In this document: positions 1-7,289 of the stretch, one piece after another
Position numbering within the stretch: the stretch's first letter is position 1
How the letters are laid out: each line of letters starts with the position of its first letter
From: DASYAE01 sp036501535
Lineage (GTDB): Bacteria; Actinomycetota; Actinomycetes; Streptomycetales; Catenulisporaceae
Assembly: GCA_036501535.1 (NCBI GenBank)
Contig: DASYAE010000284.1
Location: 1-12,809, forward strand
DNA length: 12,809 bases
Direction: 5' to 3'
Position numbers and translations under genes: made by a program
The notes under the pieces: model-generated
Databases searched by the model: none
The model's input: the letters and a program-made list of their open reading frames with translations, nothing else
Told to the model about the DNA's origin: nothing

Positions 1-152
1 CTCCCGACCCCGCCAGCCTGCTACCGGGCCTCCTGACAGCTACCCGGACCGGACTTCCACCGGCAAGCGACGACGAGCTTGCGGGTCAGTCATTAACCAG
101 ACATTCGATCAATTTCCCTTCCCTACTGGACGCACAGAAGGGCACTGATGAG

Positions 153-635
153 ATGCGGGTGCGCGACGCTCTCGGCCCGTTGTTCGTCGACGAGGACTTC
201 ACTGCGGAGGCGTTCGCGGGGATGTACCCGCAGTGCGGGCAGCCGGCTCTCTCGCCGGCGTTGCCGGCGATGGTCACGGTGCTGCGGTTTCTACACCGGC
301 TCTCGGACCGGGACGCGGTCGCGGCCATGGCCGACCGGATTTCCTGGAAGTACATGGCGGGCCTTGAGCTCGACGCGGAAGGCTTCGACGCGTCGGTCCT
401 CAGTGGGTTTCGGGCGCGTCTTGCCGAGTCCGGGCGGGCCGATGCCCTGTTCGACGTGATGATCGAGAAGCTGAAGGCGGCGGGGCTGGTACGGGCCCGG
501 GGCCGGGCGCGTACTGATTCAACGCACGTGCTCGGCGCGGTGCGGGTGCTCAACCGGATCGAGTCGGTCGGCGAGACGCTGCGTTGCGCGGGCTTGAGTG
601 CGGGGCGTTGGGTTCGGGTGAGTACAAGCCGGTGA
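153..635 (+). pseudogene. IS1182-type transposase, N-terminal fragment
   Basis: The reading frame encodes about 160 residues that look like the N-terminal DUF772-type region of IS1182/IS5-superfamily transposases. Recognisable pieces are MRVRDALGPLFVDEDF at the start, the GQPALSPALPAMVTVLRFL segment, WKYMAGLELDAEGFDASVLS near the middle, and RARTDSTHVLGAVRVLNRIE near the end, which includes the first catalytic-core aspartate (TDSTHV). Family members run to roughly 400-550 residues, so the remaining catalytic domain is missing. After GETLR the frame leaves the family and stops within about 15 codons. The frame is open upstream of the ATG, but that stretch does not resemble the family. I infer a dead relic left by deletion or a later insertion. 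Its boundary next to the tetR gene suggests a region shaped by transposition. I saw no terminal inverted repeats. Confidence 0.75.
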
Positions 636-740
636 CTGCGGCCTGCCGTACCGATCGACGTCGGTCGTATCCCAAGTCCCGGAAGGTCGCCGTCGACGAG
701 GTCCTCCTGGCCCGCGTGGGTGCGTTTGGCTGAACTCGGG

Positions 741-1334
741 TCAGGCTGACAGGCGGGGCTGGGAGTCAAGCTCAGCCGCGCGCACCTGCAGGTCGCTCAA
801 GGCCGCTGCGGCATGGACCGAGAACGGTTCGTCATTGTCCGACCGCATCCAGCGCTCGACGGCGATGGAGAACGCGAGCATCCCCACTTCCGCCGCCAGC
901 CGGGCCGTCAGCTCCTCTGCGCCCCGTTCGCGCAGGGCGGCGCTGATCGTCCGGGCGATCCGGGCGTGCTTGAGCAGTCCCCGCTCCTGCACTTCGCTGT
1001 TCGCCTTGACCACCAGCACGCGCTGGGCGGCCTTGGCCCGCTGTTGCGGGGTCATCGCGGCCTCGGCGGCCGTGAACGCTGCCTGTAGGCACTCGGTGAG
1101 CGTGGCATCCGGTGAGGCGGCACGGATGCCGTCGGCGAACAGCCCGGCCAGCCGGTCTTCACCGCTGAACAGGACCTCCCGCTTATCGGCGAAGTGCCGG
1201 AAGAACGTGGCGCGGTTCAAGCCGGCGCGGTCCGCGATCTGCGCGACGGTCGTTTCCTCGTACCCGTTCTCCACGAACAGCTCCAGCGCGGCGCTCTCCA
1301 GGCGCTCACGCGCGTCCGGCGCCCATCTGCTCAC
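741..1334 (-). CDS. TetR/AcrR-family transcriptional repressor
   Basis: A TetR-family DNA-binding regulator of about 197 residues. The N-terminal helix-turn-helix domain is typical: ARERLESAALELF, then TTVAQIADRAGLNRATFFRHFADKREVLF in residues of about 28-56. A variable ligand/dimer domain follows, and its ligand cannot be predicted. I chose the GTG at 1332-1334 (protein start VSRWAPDARERL) because relatives commonly begin MSRW. Also, the ATG pair at 1365-1370 lies inside an operator copy. A TATGCT -10-like element (1341-1346) would place the transcription start at about this GTG, implying a leaderless mRNA. GTG 1340 is the alternative start. The gene is divergent from the SDR oxidoreductase at 1504, and three copies of an inverted repeat lie between them. 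It probably represses itself and that oxidoreductase. The family call is firm; the targets are inferred. Confidence 0.93.
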   Translation of the reverse strand: MSRWAPDARERLESAALELFVENGYEETTVAQIADRAGLNRATFFRHFADKREVLFSGEDRLAGLFADGIRAASPDATLTECLQAAFTAAEAAMTPQQRAKAAQRVLVVKANSEVQERGLLKHARIARTISAALRERGAEELTARLAAEVGMLAFSIAVERWMRSDNDEPFSVHAAAALSDLQVRAAELDSQPRLSA

Positions 1335-1340
1335 CCTCAC

Positions 1341-1369
1341 AGCATAAGCGAGGCGACCGGATCGCATCA
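1341..1369 (-). promoter_or_regulatory. Candidate tetR promoter (leaderless)
   Basis: On the minus strand TATGCT (1346 to 1341) matches the actinomycete TAnnnT -10 pattern. A weak TGATGC -35-like hexamer (1369 to 1364) sits 17 bp upstream. Seven bases past the -10 is the GTG at 1334, consistent with a leaderless start. The first operator copy (1349-1369) covers the spacer and the -35, so binding would block this promoter. The motif match is modest. Confidence 0.4.
1349..1369. promoter_or_regulatory. TetR operator copy 1 (imperfect)
   Basis: This is the degenerate copy of TGATGCGA-N5-TCGCATCA. The right arm, 1362-1369, is perfect. The left arm, 1349-1356, is CGAGGCGA and matches 6 of 8 positions. 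The spacer is CCGGA. It overlaps the candidate tetR promoter. Confidence 0.7.
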
Positions 1370-1382
1370 CCCGGGCAGGCGA

Positions 1383-1403
1383 TGATGCGACGGCGTCGCA
1401 TTG
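1383..1403. promoter_or_regulatory. TetR operator copy 2
   Basis: The left arm TGATGCGA (1383-1390) is perfect and the right arm TCGCATTG (1396-1403) matches 6 of 8. The core ATGCGAC-GGC-GTCGCAT (1385-1401) is a perfect inverted repeat. Its centre lies 34 bp from copy 1 and 34 bp from copy 3. Confidence 0.72.
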
Positions 1404-1416
1404 CCGGTGTTAGAGT

Positions 1417-1437
1417 TGATGCGACCGGATCGCATCA
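1417..1437. promoter_or_regulatory. TetR operator copy 3 (perfect)
   Basis: A perfect inverted repeat with 8-bp arms TGATGCGA (1417-1424) and TCGCATCA (1430-1437) around spacer CCGGA. A TAGAGT -10-like hexamer (1411-1416) lies immediately upstream. If that is the -10 of the SDR gene, transcription would start near 1423, inside this operator, as expected for repression. No good -35 is visible. Confidence 0.78.
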
Positions 1438-1503
1438 GCATTCCGGCCGCGGCCTCCACGCCGCGCAACTTCATCACCCGAAGCACAACCAAGGAGAATC
1501 TCC

Positions 1504-2385
1504 ATGCGCATCTTCGTCACCGGCGCTTCCGGCTGGATCGGCTCGGCCGTCGTCCCCGAACTCGTCAGTGCCGGCCATCAGGTCCTCGGACTGGCCCGCT
1601 CGGACGCCTCCGCCCAAGCAGTCACCGACCTGGGCGCCGAGGTGCTGCGCGGCGACCTGGACGACACCGACGTGCTGCGCGCCGGCGCCCTGGACAGTGA
1701 CGGCGTCATCCACCTTGCCTTCGTCGTGCCCAGCGTGACCGAGGCCGCGACCCGGACCGACGCCGCGGCCATCCAGACGTTCACCACCAGCCTCGCCGGC
1801 TCCGGCAAGCCCCTGGTCATCTCCGGCGCAACGCTCGTCACACCCGGCCGACCCGCGACCGAACGCGACGAACTCGTCCCTGCCGGACCGGTAGCGGCCC
1901 GCATCACCAACATGCGGGCAGCGCTCGCGGCCACAGACTCCGGCGTGCGCACCTGCCTGGTCATGCTGCCCCGCTCGGTACACGGCCAGGGAGAACGCCA
2001 CGGCTTCATCCCCCAGCTCATCACCGCAGCCCGGGCCAAAGGCGTCTGCGGCTACATCGGCGACGGGGCCAGCCGCTGGCCCGCCGTCCACGTGAAGGAC
2101 GCCGCGCGTCTCTACCGGCTGGCCATCGAGCAGGCTCCCGCCGGCGCAGTACTCAACGCCGTCGGCGATGAAGGCGTACCCATACGAGAGATCGCCGAGG
2201 CCATCGGCCGGCACCTGAACCTGCCCGCCCGGTCCCTGCCCGCCGAAGAATTCGAGGGAATGTTCGTGCGCCTGCTCAGCACCGACATGCCCGCCTCCAG
2301 CACCATCACCAAGGATCTCCTGAGCTGGAAGCCCACCCACCCCGGCCTCATCGAAGACATCGAACAGGGCCACTACTTCACCTGA
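1504..2385 (+). CDS. Atypical SDR-family NAD(P)-dependent oxidoreductase/epimerase
   Basis: A 293-residue cytosolic protein with an extended/atypical short-chain dehydrogenase fold. The N-terminus MRIFVTGASGWIGSAVV carries the GxxGxxG dinucleotide-binding loop at residues of about 7-13. LARSDASAQAV, GAEVLRGDLDD and DGVIHLAF follow as in NAD-dependent epimerase/dehydratase relatives. I do not find the usual YxxxK catalytic pair; the expected region reads ITNMRAALA. This suits atypical SDRs of the a5 type and leaves the chemistry unknown. The ATG has a strong AAGGAG (1491-1496) with a 7-base gap. The gene is divergent from the TetR repressor with three shared operators, so it is most likely induced when the regulator binds its ligand. 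That ligand may be related to this enzyme's substrate, as in many TetR/SDR pairs (inference). Confidence 0.9.
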   Translation: MRIFVTGASGWIGSAVVPELVSAGHQVLGLARSDASAQAVTDLGAEVLRGDLDDTDVLRAGALDSDGVIHLAFVVPSVTEAATRTDAAAIQTFTTSLAGSGKPLVISGATLVTPGRPATERDELVPAGPVAARITNMRAALAATDSGVRTCLVMLPRSVHGQGERHGFIPQLITAARAKGVCGYIGDGASRWPAVHVKDAARLYRLAIEQAPAGAVLNAVGDEGVPIREIAEAIGRHLNLPARSLPAEEFEGMFVRLLSTDMPASSTITKDLLSWKPTHPGLIEDIEQGHYFT

Positions 2386-2517
2386 CCACCCAGAGACCGC
2401 GGGCGAGACAACCACCCGACCGCACGAGTACGCGAGCCGGACGTCGACGATCCCCTCGTTGTCAGGGAGTCGGCTGTCGCTGTCTTGGCAGAGGTGACCT
2501 GATGCGCCTGATCGGGG

Positions 2518-3679
2518 GGTTTGCAGTGGTTGCGGGCTGATCGCCTGGAGCGCCACAGAAGCATCGGCGGTGAGATGCCACCTCCGAAAAGGAGCCCGCC
2601 GATGCTTCCGGATCCGACGTTACCGGCCTCGCTACTGGCCTTACTGGGGAACCTTCGTTACGTGTTCACCGCGCCGGGCTTCGCCACCTTCGCCGCGCTG
2701 GCGACCGGGCTGATCGCGAACACGGGGGCCGGGACGGTGACCGGGATGCTGACCGGCGCGGGGCTGGCCCGCACCTGGCCGCACGACCGGTCGCACGCGT
2801 TCTTCGCCCGCGCGGCTTGGAGCAGCGACACCCTGGGCCTGTACCTGTCGCGGCTTATCGTCAGAACCCTGCTGCCAGCCGGGGCGGCGCTGACCGTCGC
2901 GGTGGACGACACGTTGTTCAAGAAGCGCGGGAAGAAGGTGTTCGGCGCGGCCTGGCAGCACGACGGCGCCGCGCGCGGGGACAAGCCGGTCGGGTACGGG
3001 GTCTGCTTCGTGGTCCTGGGGATCATCGTTGAGCTGCCGTTTCTCACGCGGCCGGTCTGCCTGCCGGTGGCCGCGCGGCTGTGGCGTCCCAAGACCGGCG
3101 TATCGAAGGTGGACATCGCCGCCGCGATGGTGAAGCAGTTGGCGGCCTGGAACCGGGAGGTGCGCCTGCACGTGGTGGCCGACGCCGCCTATCACGGCCC
3201 GGCGCTACGGCACCTGCCGGCACGGATCACCGTCACCACCAGACTTCCGGCCAACGCCGTGCTCTACGCCCTCGCACCGCCGGCGACCGGCACCATGCGT
3301 GGCGCATTGAGGTGACCTTCCAAGAGACACGCGATCACCTCGGCGCCGGCCAGGCCCGCAACCGCACCCGCAACGCCGTCGAGCGCACCACCCCGTTCGC
3401 CCTGTACTGCTACACGATCACCGTGATCTGGTACGCACTGCACGGCCACCGCCCGGCCGACACTGCCGAGCGCCGCGAACGCCAGCCCTGGTACACCACC
3501 AAGACCGAGCCCGCGTTCGCCGACATGGCCGCCAAGCTCCGCCGCGTCATCATCGCCGCCCGATTCATGCCAGCTGCCGCAGCTCAGCCCACCGTCACCG
3601 AAATCCGCGCCGTCCAACGCGCCTGGGCCGAAGGCGGCCTTGACCTGGCAGCCTGACCAAGCCTCAAGCTTGGCAAATC
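2518..3679 (+). mobile_element. Decayed IS701-type insertion sequence
   Basis: The element surrounds the broken transposase at 2602-3656. Candidate imperfect terminal inverted repeats are GGTTTGCAGTGGTTGCGG (2518-2535) and the complement of 3662-3679, which reads GATTTGCCAAGCTTGAGG. They agree at 12 of 18 positions. The span of about 1.16 kb is shorter than the roughly 1.4 kb expected for IS701 elements, and the difference fits the apparent internal deletion in the gene. A small hairpin CCAAGC-CTCAA-GCTTGG (3657-3673) overlaps the transposase stop region and the right end. No convincing target-site duplication was found, so the exact ends are tentative. Confidence 0.4.
2602..3656 (+). pseudogene. 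IS701-family DDE transposase, frameshifted by internal deletion
   Basis: The ATG at 2602 follows AAGGAG (2589-2594) by 7 bases. Frame 1 encodes about 230 residues, including the first catalytic Asp in AVDDTLFKKRGKKV and the second in VVADAAYHGP, and ends soon after LPANAVLYALAPPATG. The C-terminal part continues in frame 3 from about 3298: AWRIEVTFQETRDHLG (the catalytic Glu), QARNRTRNAVERTTPFALY, and WYTTKTEPAFADMAAKLRR, stopping at 3654-3656. Family members have a further segment of roughly 70-90 residues between these parts, which is absent here. So the break near 3290-3298 is best read as an out-of-frame deletion rather than a single-base shift. All three DDE residues survive on DNA but not in one protein, so the gene is almost certainly inactive. 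Confidence 0.82.
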
Positions 3680-3765
3680 ATCGAAAGCCGAGGTCGGATC
3701 GCGGTGGTGGTCTTCGTCGCAGGGGTGAGGCCGCCCACGAGGGGCGCCGCGCGCAGAGGGAGACC

Positions 3766-4386
3766 ATGAGCATGAAGCTGACGACCATGACGCAGATCAC
3801 CGTCGACGGAGTGATGCAGGGCAACGGCGGCGCGTCAGAGGAGGACCGCAGGAACGGGTTCTCTCGCGGCGCGTGGGCCCTGGGGGCCGGCGACGATGAG
3901 ACCAGGGCGTTGATCACCCGCACGTACCAGCAGGCCGACGCGTTCCTGTTCGGCCGGCGGACCTACGAGCTGTTCGCCGGGTCCTGGGGGACGACCGCGG
4001 ACATGCGCGCCCACCCCGTCGGCGTGGCGTTGAACGGTGCCCCGAAGTACGTCGCGTCCACCACGCTGACCACCCCGAAGTGGCAGAACACGAGCGTGCT
4101 GTCCGGTGACCTCGCGGCGGCCGTCCGCGCGCTGAAAGCCGGCCCGGAAGGCGAACTGCAGGTGCACGGCAGCGGGACGTTGATCCGCTCGCTGCTCGCG
4201 CAGGATCTGGTCGACGAGATCACCCTGCTGATCATCCCCGTGGTCCTCGGCCAGGGCTTGCGCCTGTTTCCCGACGCCGGACCGGATCTGGCGCTCAAGC
4301 TGGTCAGCTCGCGCGTCGACTCCAGGGGCGTCACGATCCAGGTCTACCGGCCCAACGGGCGCCCGCAGTATCCGCCGACCAAGTGA
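3766..4386 (+). CDS. Dihydrofolate reductase/RibD C-terminal family protein
   Basis: A 206-residue protein of the RibD_C/DHFR-like fold, which usually binds NADPH. Diagnostic pieces are MKLTTMTQITVDGVMQG at the N-terminus, ADAFLFGRRTYELFAGSW at about residues 57-74, and the C-terminal GSGTLIRSLLAQDLVDE followed by LLIIPVVLGQGLRLFP. These stand-alone proteins are common in actinomycetes. They are not the housekeeping FolA or the bifunctional RibD, and their substrates are mostly unknown. ATG 3766 has a purine-rich GAGGGAG (3756-3762) ribosome-binding site; ATG 3772 is a possible alternative start, and the longer open frame upstream has no support. It lies just downstream of the dead IS701 element and ends 25 bp from the convergent end of the hydrogenase-like operon. 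No link to that operon is apparent. Confidence 0.9.
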   Translation: MSMKLTTMTQITVDGVMQGNGGASEEDRRNGFSRGAWALGAGDDETRALITRTYQQADAFLFGRRTYELFAGSWGTTADMRAHPVGVALNGAPKYVASTTLTTPKWQNTSVLSGDLAAAVRALKAGPEGELQVHGSGTLIRSLLAQDLVDEITLLIIPVVLGQGLRLFPDAGPDLALKLVSSRVDSRGVTIQVYRPNGRPQYPPTK

Positions 4387-4411
4387 GCTTCCGCACGGCG
4401 AAGTCCGGCGC

Positions 4412-6460
4412 TCATGCCATGGCGACGACGAGGGCGATCACGCCGATCAGGGCGATGAGCATGTAGGCGATGTAGGCGTCCAGGCGGCCGGATTGCAGGC
4501 GTTTGGCGGCGGTCACGGCGCCTCGCAGGGGTCTGCGGAGCGGCCGGTAGAGGTAGGTGTCGACGACTTCGACGACGTCGGAGGTGTAGCCGAGGGTGGC
4601 GTCGGGGGCGCGCAGGCCGGGGTAGCCGGTCTCGCGCCGGGGTTGCTGGCTGTGCAGGCGTTGCAGCGCGGTGCGGGTGAGCAGGATGTTGGCCAGGACT
4701 CGGCGGGTGGGGTTGGCGTAGCCGAAGGAGGTGTAGCAGTCCTCGCCTTCGACGCCTTCGGTGGCCGAGCGCCAGGCCGGGACGCGGCGCACCCTCACCG
4801 CGCGGCCACGGGAGGCGGCCAGCAGTAGGGCGGTCACGCCGAGGGCGAGCGCGGGCAGCATGATCCAGAGCCAGGTGGGGGCGAGGATGGAGAAGCCCGG
4901 GTAGACCGGTTGCAGGACCCAGGGTCCTTTCAACGCGCCGAGCAGTGTGGATGCGGGCACGAGGGGGGTGAGGCCGCGGGCGATGACGCGGATTTCCAGC
5001 GGGGTCAGCACGGCCAGGGCGAGGCACCCGGCGGTCGTGAGGGCGAGCGCGAGTCGGCCGCTGCGGGCCAGGACGCGGTCGGGGCCGGGCGGGCGGCGGT
5101 GCGTGCCGGGGTCGCCGAGGATGGTCAGGCCGACCAGGCGGGCGAAGGCGACCCCGGCGAAGCCCACGGTCAGGGCGACGGCGGCGCCGGTGACGGCGAG
5201 GGTGAGTTTGGCGGGCAGGCCGGCGAGGCGGAACTGCTGCAGCAGCGCCTCGAGCAGGAACCATTCGGAGACGAAGCCGATGGTCGGGGGCAGGCCGGCC
5301 AAGGTAAGGGCGCCGGCGGTGAATGCGCTTCCAGCGAACGGCAGGCGGCGGGCGACGCCGCGCAGGGCGTCGAGGTCGTCGGTGCGGTAGCGCTGTTGGA
5401 TGACCGCGGCGGAGGAGAACAGCAGGGATTTGGCGATCGCGTGGGCGATCAGCTGGAGGGTGGCGGCGAGCAGCCCGACTGCCATCAGAGTGCTGCTGTG
5501 CTGGTCGGCGCCGACGAGGGCGATGCCGTAGCCGGCCAGGATCAGGCCGGTGTTCTCGATGCTGGAGTAGGCGATCACGCGGGTCAGGCGGGTGTGCACG
5601 GTGGCGTGGGCGATGCCGAGCAGGGCGCTGGCGGCGGCGAGCGGCAGCAGGACGAGTGGGAGCCAGTGCGGCGGCGCGCCGAGGACGGCGAGCGTGCGCC
5701 ACAGGCCGTAGAACCCTGCGTTGACGGCGATGCCGGCCATGATCGCGCGCGCGGGGCCGGGGGCGGCGGGGTAGGCGGCGGGCAGCCAGATCTGCACCGG
5801 GACGAGGCCGACTTTGACGGCGAACCCTGCGACGAGCAGGGCGTAGCCGGTCTCGCGGGCCGTGCCGTGCGCGGCGGCCAGTCCGGTGAAGGTCAGGGTG
5901 TGGGCGCCGGCGGCCAGCAGGAGCAGGCCGAGCAGGAGCAGGGCTCCGGAGGCTTTGCCGAAGCCGACGGTCAGGACGGCCGCGGCGGCGCGGCCGGCTT
6001 TGCGCCGCTCGAAGGCGGTGAGGAGGTAGAAGGCGAGGGTGAGTGTTTCCCAGCCGAGCAGGAAGCCGAAGACGCCCTGGGCGGTCAGGACGAGGGCGAG
6101 GGCGGTGAGGGTCAGTGCGAGGACGGCGGCCAGGCCGCGCGGCGTGGGGGTGTCGGGGTCGGGCGGGGCGGGGTTCGCCGCGCGCGCGAGGCAGATCGGG
6201 GCGGCGAGGGCGTAGGCGATCAGCAGGAACAGGCCGGTCAGCTGGTCGGTGCCGAAGCCGCCGTCCGGGACGGCGAGTACGGACTGTGCGGTCGGCGCGA
6301 TCGGATGGCCGGTCAGGGTCGTGATGCCGACCGCGGCGAGGCAGGCGCTGCCGGCGCTGGCCAGCCAGTACGGGCTCGATGACGCGTGGCGGCCGGCGGA
6401 CAGGTCGAGGACGGCGGCGGCGGCGTAGATCAGGAGGCCGGTCAGCAGCAGCCAGCTCAT
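4412..6460 (-). CDS. hyfB: HyfB-like proton-translocating antiporter-type membrane subunit
   Basis: A 682-residue, highly hydrophobic protein of the NuoL/M/N (Mrp antiporter) superfamily, close in length to E. coli HyfB and the counterpart of M. tuberculosis Rv0083. Proton-path residues are kept: GWE (E138), FAVKVGLVP (K216), HAIAKSLLF (H340, K344). The family signature LPPTIGFVSEWFLLEALLQ is also present. The C-terminus continues with a soluble stretch (VEGEDCYTSFGYANPTRR) and one final membrane helix. The start ATG overlaps the previous gene's stop in an ATGA, and GGGGGA lies 5 bases upstream, so translation is probably coupled. It is the last gene of the six-gene operon and would form the distal proton-pumping arm. 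The family assignment is secure. Whether it pumps depends on whether the redox module works at all. Confidence 0.93.
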   Translation of the reverse strand: MSWLLLTGLLIYAAAAVLDLSAGRHASSSPYWLASAGSACLAAVGITTLTGHPIAPTAQSVLAVPDGGFGTDQLTGLFLLIAYALAAPICLARAANPAPPDPDTPTPRGLAAVLALTLTALALVLTAQGVFGFLLGWETLTLAFYLLTAFERRKAGRAAAAVLTVGFGKASGALLLLGLLLLAAGAHTLTFTGLAAAHGTARETGYALLVAGFAVKVGLVPVQIWLPAAYPAAPGPARAIMAGIAVNAGFYGLWRTLAVLGAPPHWLPLVLLPLAAASALLGIAHATVHTRLTRVIAYSSIENTGLILAGYGIALVGADQHSSTLMAVGLLAATLQLIAHAIAKSLLFSSAAVIQQRYRTDDLDALRGVARRLPFAGSAFTAGALTLAGLPPTIGFVSEWFLLEALLQQFRLAGLPAKLTLAVTGAAVALTVGFAGVAFARLVGLTILGDPGTHRRPPGPDRVLARSGRLALALTTAGCLALAVLTPLEIRVIARGLTPLVPASTLLGALKGPWVLQPVYPGFSILAPTWLWIMLPALALGVTALLLAASRGRAVRVRRVPAWRSATEGVEGEDCYTSFGYANPTRRVLANILLTRTALQRLHSQQPRRETGYPGLRAPDATLGYTSDVVEVVDTYLYRPLRRPLRGAVTAAKRLQSGRLDAYIAYMLIALIGVIALVVAMA

Positions 6461-7287
6461 CGCGGTCCCCCTGCCTCGGACGTGTCGGCCTGCGGATGAG
6501 TGGAGGCGCGGGCGGGAACGCGGCCGAGGGCGAGCAGGATCGCGTGCAGCAGGCTGAACGGGCTCGGCGGCGAGCCGGGGACCCAGACGTCGACGGGGAT
6601 CAGGGCTCCGATTCCGGCGCCGGTGGCGTAGGAGGGGCGGATCAGGCCTGCGCTGATCGCGTCGGTGCCGGCGGCGATCACGACGGTGGGGCGGGGCATG
6701 CCGTCGAGGGTGCGGCGCAGCGGGGCGGCCATGCCGTGCGTGCCGGTACCGGTGACCAGCAGGATGTCGGCGTGGCGGGGGCTGGCGGTGAAGAAGACGC
6801 CGAGGCGGTGGATGTCGTAGACCGGGCCGAGCAGGGCCTGGATCTCCCACTCCTCCGCGCCGTCGGACCCGGCGTCGACGTGCCGGATGTGCACCGAGCG
6901 TCGCAGGGCACGCACTCGCTCGGCGAGTTCGGCTTGCAGTGCGCTGAGCGCCTGGTCGGTCTGGAGTGCTTCGGGCACGACGAGGGCGTCACGGCTCAGC
7001 CGCGCGGTCTCGCTGCCGAGTTGCCCGGTGATCAGGTCGGGCCGGGCGCGCACGCAGGCTCCGCACAGGATGCAGGCGCCGTGGTCCAGCTGGAGTCGTC
7101 CGTCGTCGCTCGTGCGTAAGGCGCCGGTCGGGCACAGCGCGGTCAGTGTGCTGATATCGGCGTCGCCCGCGGTCGCGTCGTCCCGGATGCGCAGTGATGC
7201 AGGGAACTGATCGGCGTACGGGTCGGGGCGGCGCGGGTAGGGCGTGGTCAGCACGCCGTTGCGCAGTCCTCGGATTGCCCAGGGCAC
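6457..7287 (-). CDS. Half-ferredoxin fused to NuoB/HyfI-like small subunit lacking N2 cysteines
   Basis: About 276 residues, starting at GTG 7287 just past the upstream stop (7290-7292), with GGTGAG 6 bases before it. The N-terminal ferredoxin-like part has only CPTGAL (C52) and ACILCGAC (C72, C75, C78). The first CxxCxxC set is gone, and the last Cys of the second motif is an arginine (R82). The remaining four cysteines match exactly one [4Fe-4S] site. A coiled, charged linker (about 100-125) leads to a NuoB-like domain: YDIHRLGVFFTASPRHADIL, VTGTGTHGMA, VPVDVW-type strand. There the usual ligands are replaced: AEEWEIQ where CxxC-E-I is expected, GTDA for GACA or GSCA, and VPGSPP for VPGCPP. 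The protein contains no other cysteine. It resembles Rv0082 by context. It should bridge the large subunit and HyfC, but cannot bind a normal N2-type cluster. Confidence 0.88.
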   Translation of the reverse strand: MPWAIRGLRNGVLTTPYPRRPDPYADQFPASLRIRDDATAGDADISTLTALCPTGALRTSDDGRLQLDHGACILCGACVRARPDLITGQLGSETARLSRDALVVPEALQTDQALSALQAELAERVRALRRSVHIRHVDAGSDGAEEWEIQALLGPVYDIHRLGVFFTASPRHADILLVTGTGTHGMAAPLRRTLDGMPRPTVVIAAGTDAISAGLIRPSYATGAGIGALIPVDVWVPGSPPSPFSLLHAILLALGRVPARASTHPQADTSEAGGPR

Positions 7288-7289
7288 GG

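Noticed and set aside
61..84. Inverted repeat GCAAGC-N8-GCTTGC as a terminator of an upstream gene
   Set aside because: Only 6-bp arms, no T-run after it, and no identifiable upstream gene in the window.
86..769. A 227-residue minus-strand ORF across the first transposase fragment
   Set aside because: Ser/Arg/Pro-rich antisense reading of the recognised IS1182-type coding frame.
2511..3683. ATCG at 2511-2514 and 3680-3683 as a target-site duplication of the IS701-type element
   Set aside because: The two copies do not sit at equal distances from the inverted repeats and a 4-base match is easily chance.
4387..4411. Bidirectional terminator between the convergent DHFR-like and hyfB genes
   Set aside because: The 25-bp gap shows no convincing stem-loop or T-run.
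4910..6382. Plus-strand open frame (490 codons) opposite hyfB
   Set aside because: Same reason: antisense shadow with Gly/Glu/Gln-rich product, no domain and no ribosome-binding site of note.
4412..6850. An 812-residue version of the HyfB-like protein
   Set aside because: The first 130 residues are an Arg/Pro-rich out-of-frame reading of the preceding gene; ATG 6460 has a ribosome-binding site and ATGA coupling.
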